Source: Camarhynchus parvulus
Lineage: Eukaryota; Chordata; Aves; Passeriformes; Thraupidae
Assembly: GCF_901933205.1 (NCBI RefSeq)
Contig: NC_044590.1
Span: 3,611,501-3,675,500, forward strand
Direction: 5' to 3'
DNA length: 64,000 bases
The notes under the pieces were generated by a model. The model was not told the DNA's origin. It did not search any database and worked only from the letters and a program-made list of their open reading frames with translations. Within the stretch, counting starts at the first letter, position 1; each line of letters starts with the position of its first letter. The position numbers and the translations under genes are program-made. Shown in pieces: positions 63,801 to 64,000 of the stretch.

Positions 63801-64000
63801 TGTGCACTTCTATGTTTTTTAAAATAGATTTGATTGCATCTCAGTGTCATCTAATGAGCACAAAAATCAGGGAGAAAAATGCTTCATTGTTAAAAATATC
63901 TTGGAAATCCATCTGCAGTGCTAGTGGGTTTTGGAGGCATAGCAGAAATCACGTGTGTGCTTTAACACTGGAAATATCTAATGCAAGAGGTATGATAAAC
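60810..64000 (+). other. PHACTR3: PHACTR3 intron, 5' part, continuing past the window
   Basis: The sequence starts at donor GTGAGT and runs to the right edge. No exon matching the next PHACTR3 segment (linker, third C-terminal RPEL, then the PP1-binding tail) is present. The only element recognised is a CR1 fragment on the minus strand near 63301-63475. The rest is A/T-rich intronic sequence without visible RNA genes. Confidence 0.88.
63301..63475 (-). mobile_element. CR1 LINE 3' fragment, antisense
   Basis: The stretch begins GAATCATAGAATCACAGAAA and continues TGTTTGGGTTGGAAGGGACC, TTAAAAATCATCTTGTTCCA, GCCATGGGCAGGGACCCTTT, GGCTTCCAGGGATGGAGCAG and CTCTGGGCAG. This is the reverse complement of the CR1 3' end, with the ATTCTATG-type terminus at the left. 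Only about the last 150-175 bases of the element remain. The internal boundary is fuzzy, as similarity fades after the CTCTGGGCAG word. Confidence 0.95.

Noticed and set aside
1..64000. Endogenous retrovirus or intact LINE
   Set aside because: I saw no paired long terminal repeats, primer-binding site, or gag/pol/env-like frames. The CR1 pieces are short 3' remnants without coding capacity.
1..64000. tRNA, rRNA, CRISPR array, bacterial operon or other prokaryotic-type system
   Set aside because: No cloverleaf with A and B boxes, no regularly spaced direct repeats with unique spacers, and no dense co-directional ORFs with ribosome-binding sites. The composition and splice structure are those of a vertebrate nuclear locus.

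Overview
The window is vertebrate nuclear DNA and most likely avian. The coding signal comes in small, widely separated exons with GT/AG splice sites. The only abundant interspersed repeats I recognise are CR1-type LINE fragments with the ATTCTATG-like 3' end typical of birds and other reptiles. Introns are compact and interspersed-repeat density is low. Species cannot be fixed from the sequence. A passerine or other neoavian bird is a guess.

One gene is supported: eight consecutive coding exons of PHACTR3 (scapinin, phosphatase and actin regulator 3), all on the + strand between 21847 and 60809. Joined, they give 1260 nt, or 420 codons, in one open frame with matching splice phases at all seven junctions. 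As I recall, human PHACTR3 has 559 residues, and the corresponding stretch is about 422, so the window lacks only about 40 N-terminal residues and about 98 C-terminal residues. The N-terminal exon(s) lie to the left of base 1. The missing C-terminus holds the last RPEL repeat and the PP1-binding tail, and lies to the right of base 64000.

Layout: 1-21846 is presumed intron or 5' flank, with no coding exon I can support, a few candidate regulatory clusters and small tandem repeats. 21847-22949 holds two exons that encode the basic nuclear-targeting segment and the N-terminal RPEL. 26977-36870 holds four exons that encode the divergent, acidic and proline-rich linker. 40429-40582 encodes the first C-terminal RPEL. 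An intron of about 20 kb follows (40583-60753), with one CR1 element, several tandem repeats and long chance ORFs. 60754-60809 encodes the next RPEL. The rest, 60810-64000, is the start of the following intron, with a second-strand CR1 fragment near its end.

The most useful observations are in-phase alternative splice acceptors in front of two exons (35393/35396 versus 35483, and 40366/40387 versus 40429), a perfect inverted E-box pair inside a homeodomain/octamer-like cluster near 1.1 kb, a SOX/POU-like composite at 12.7 kb, and several recent-looking local duplications. I found no operon, CRISPR array, toxin, intact virus or other undescribed system. This is ordinary vertebrate genic and intronic DNA.
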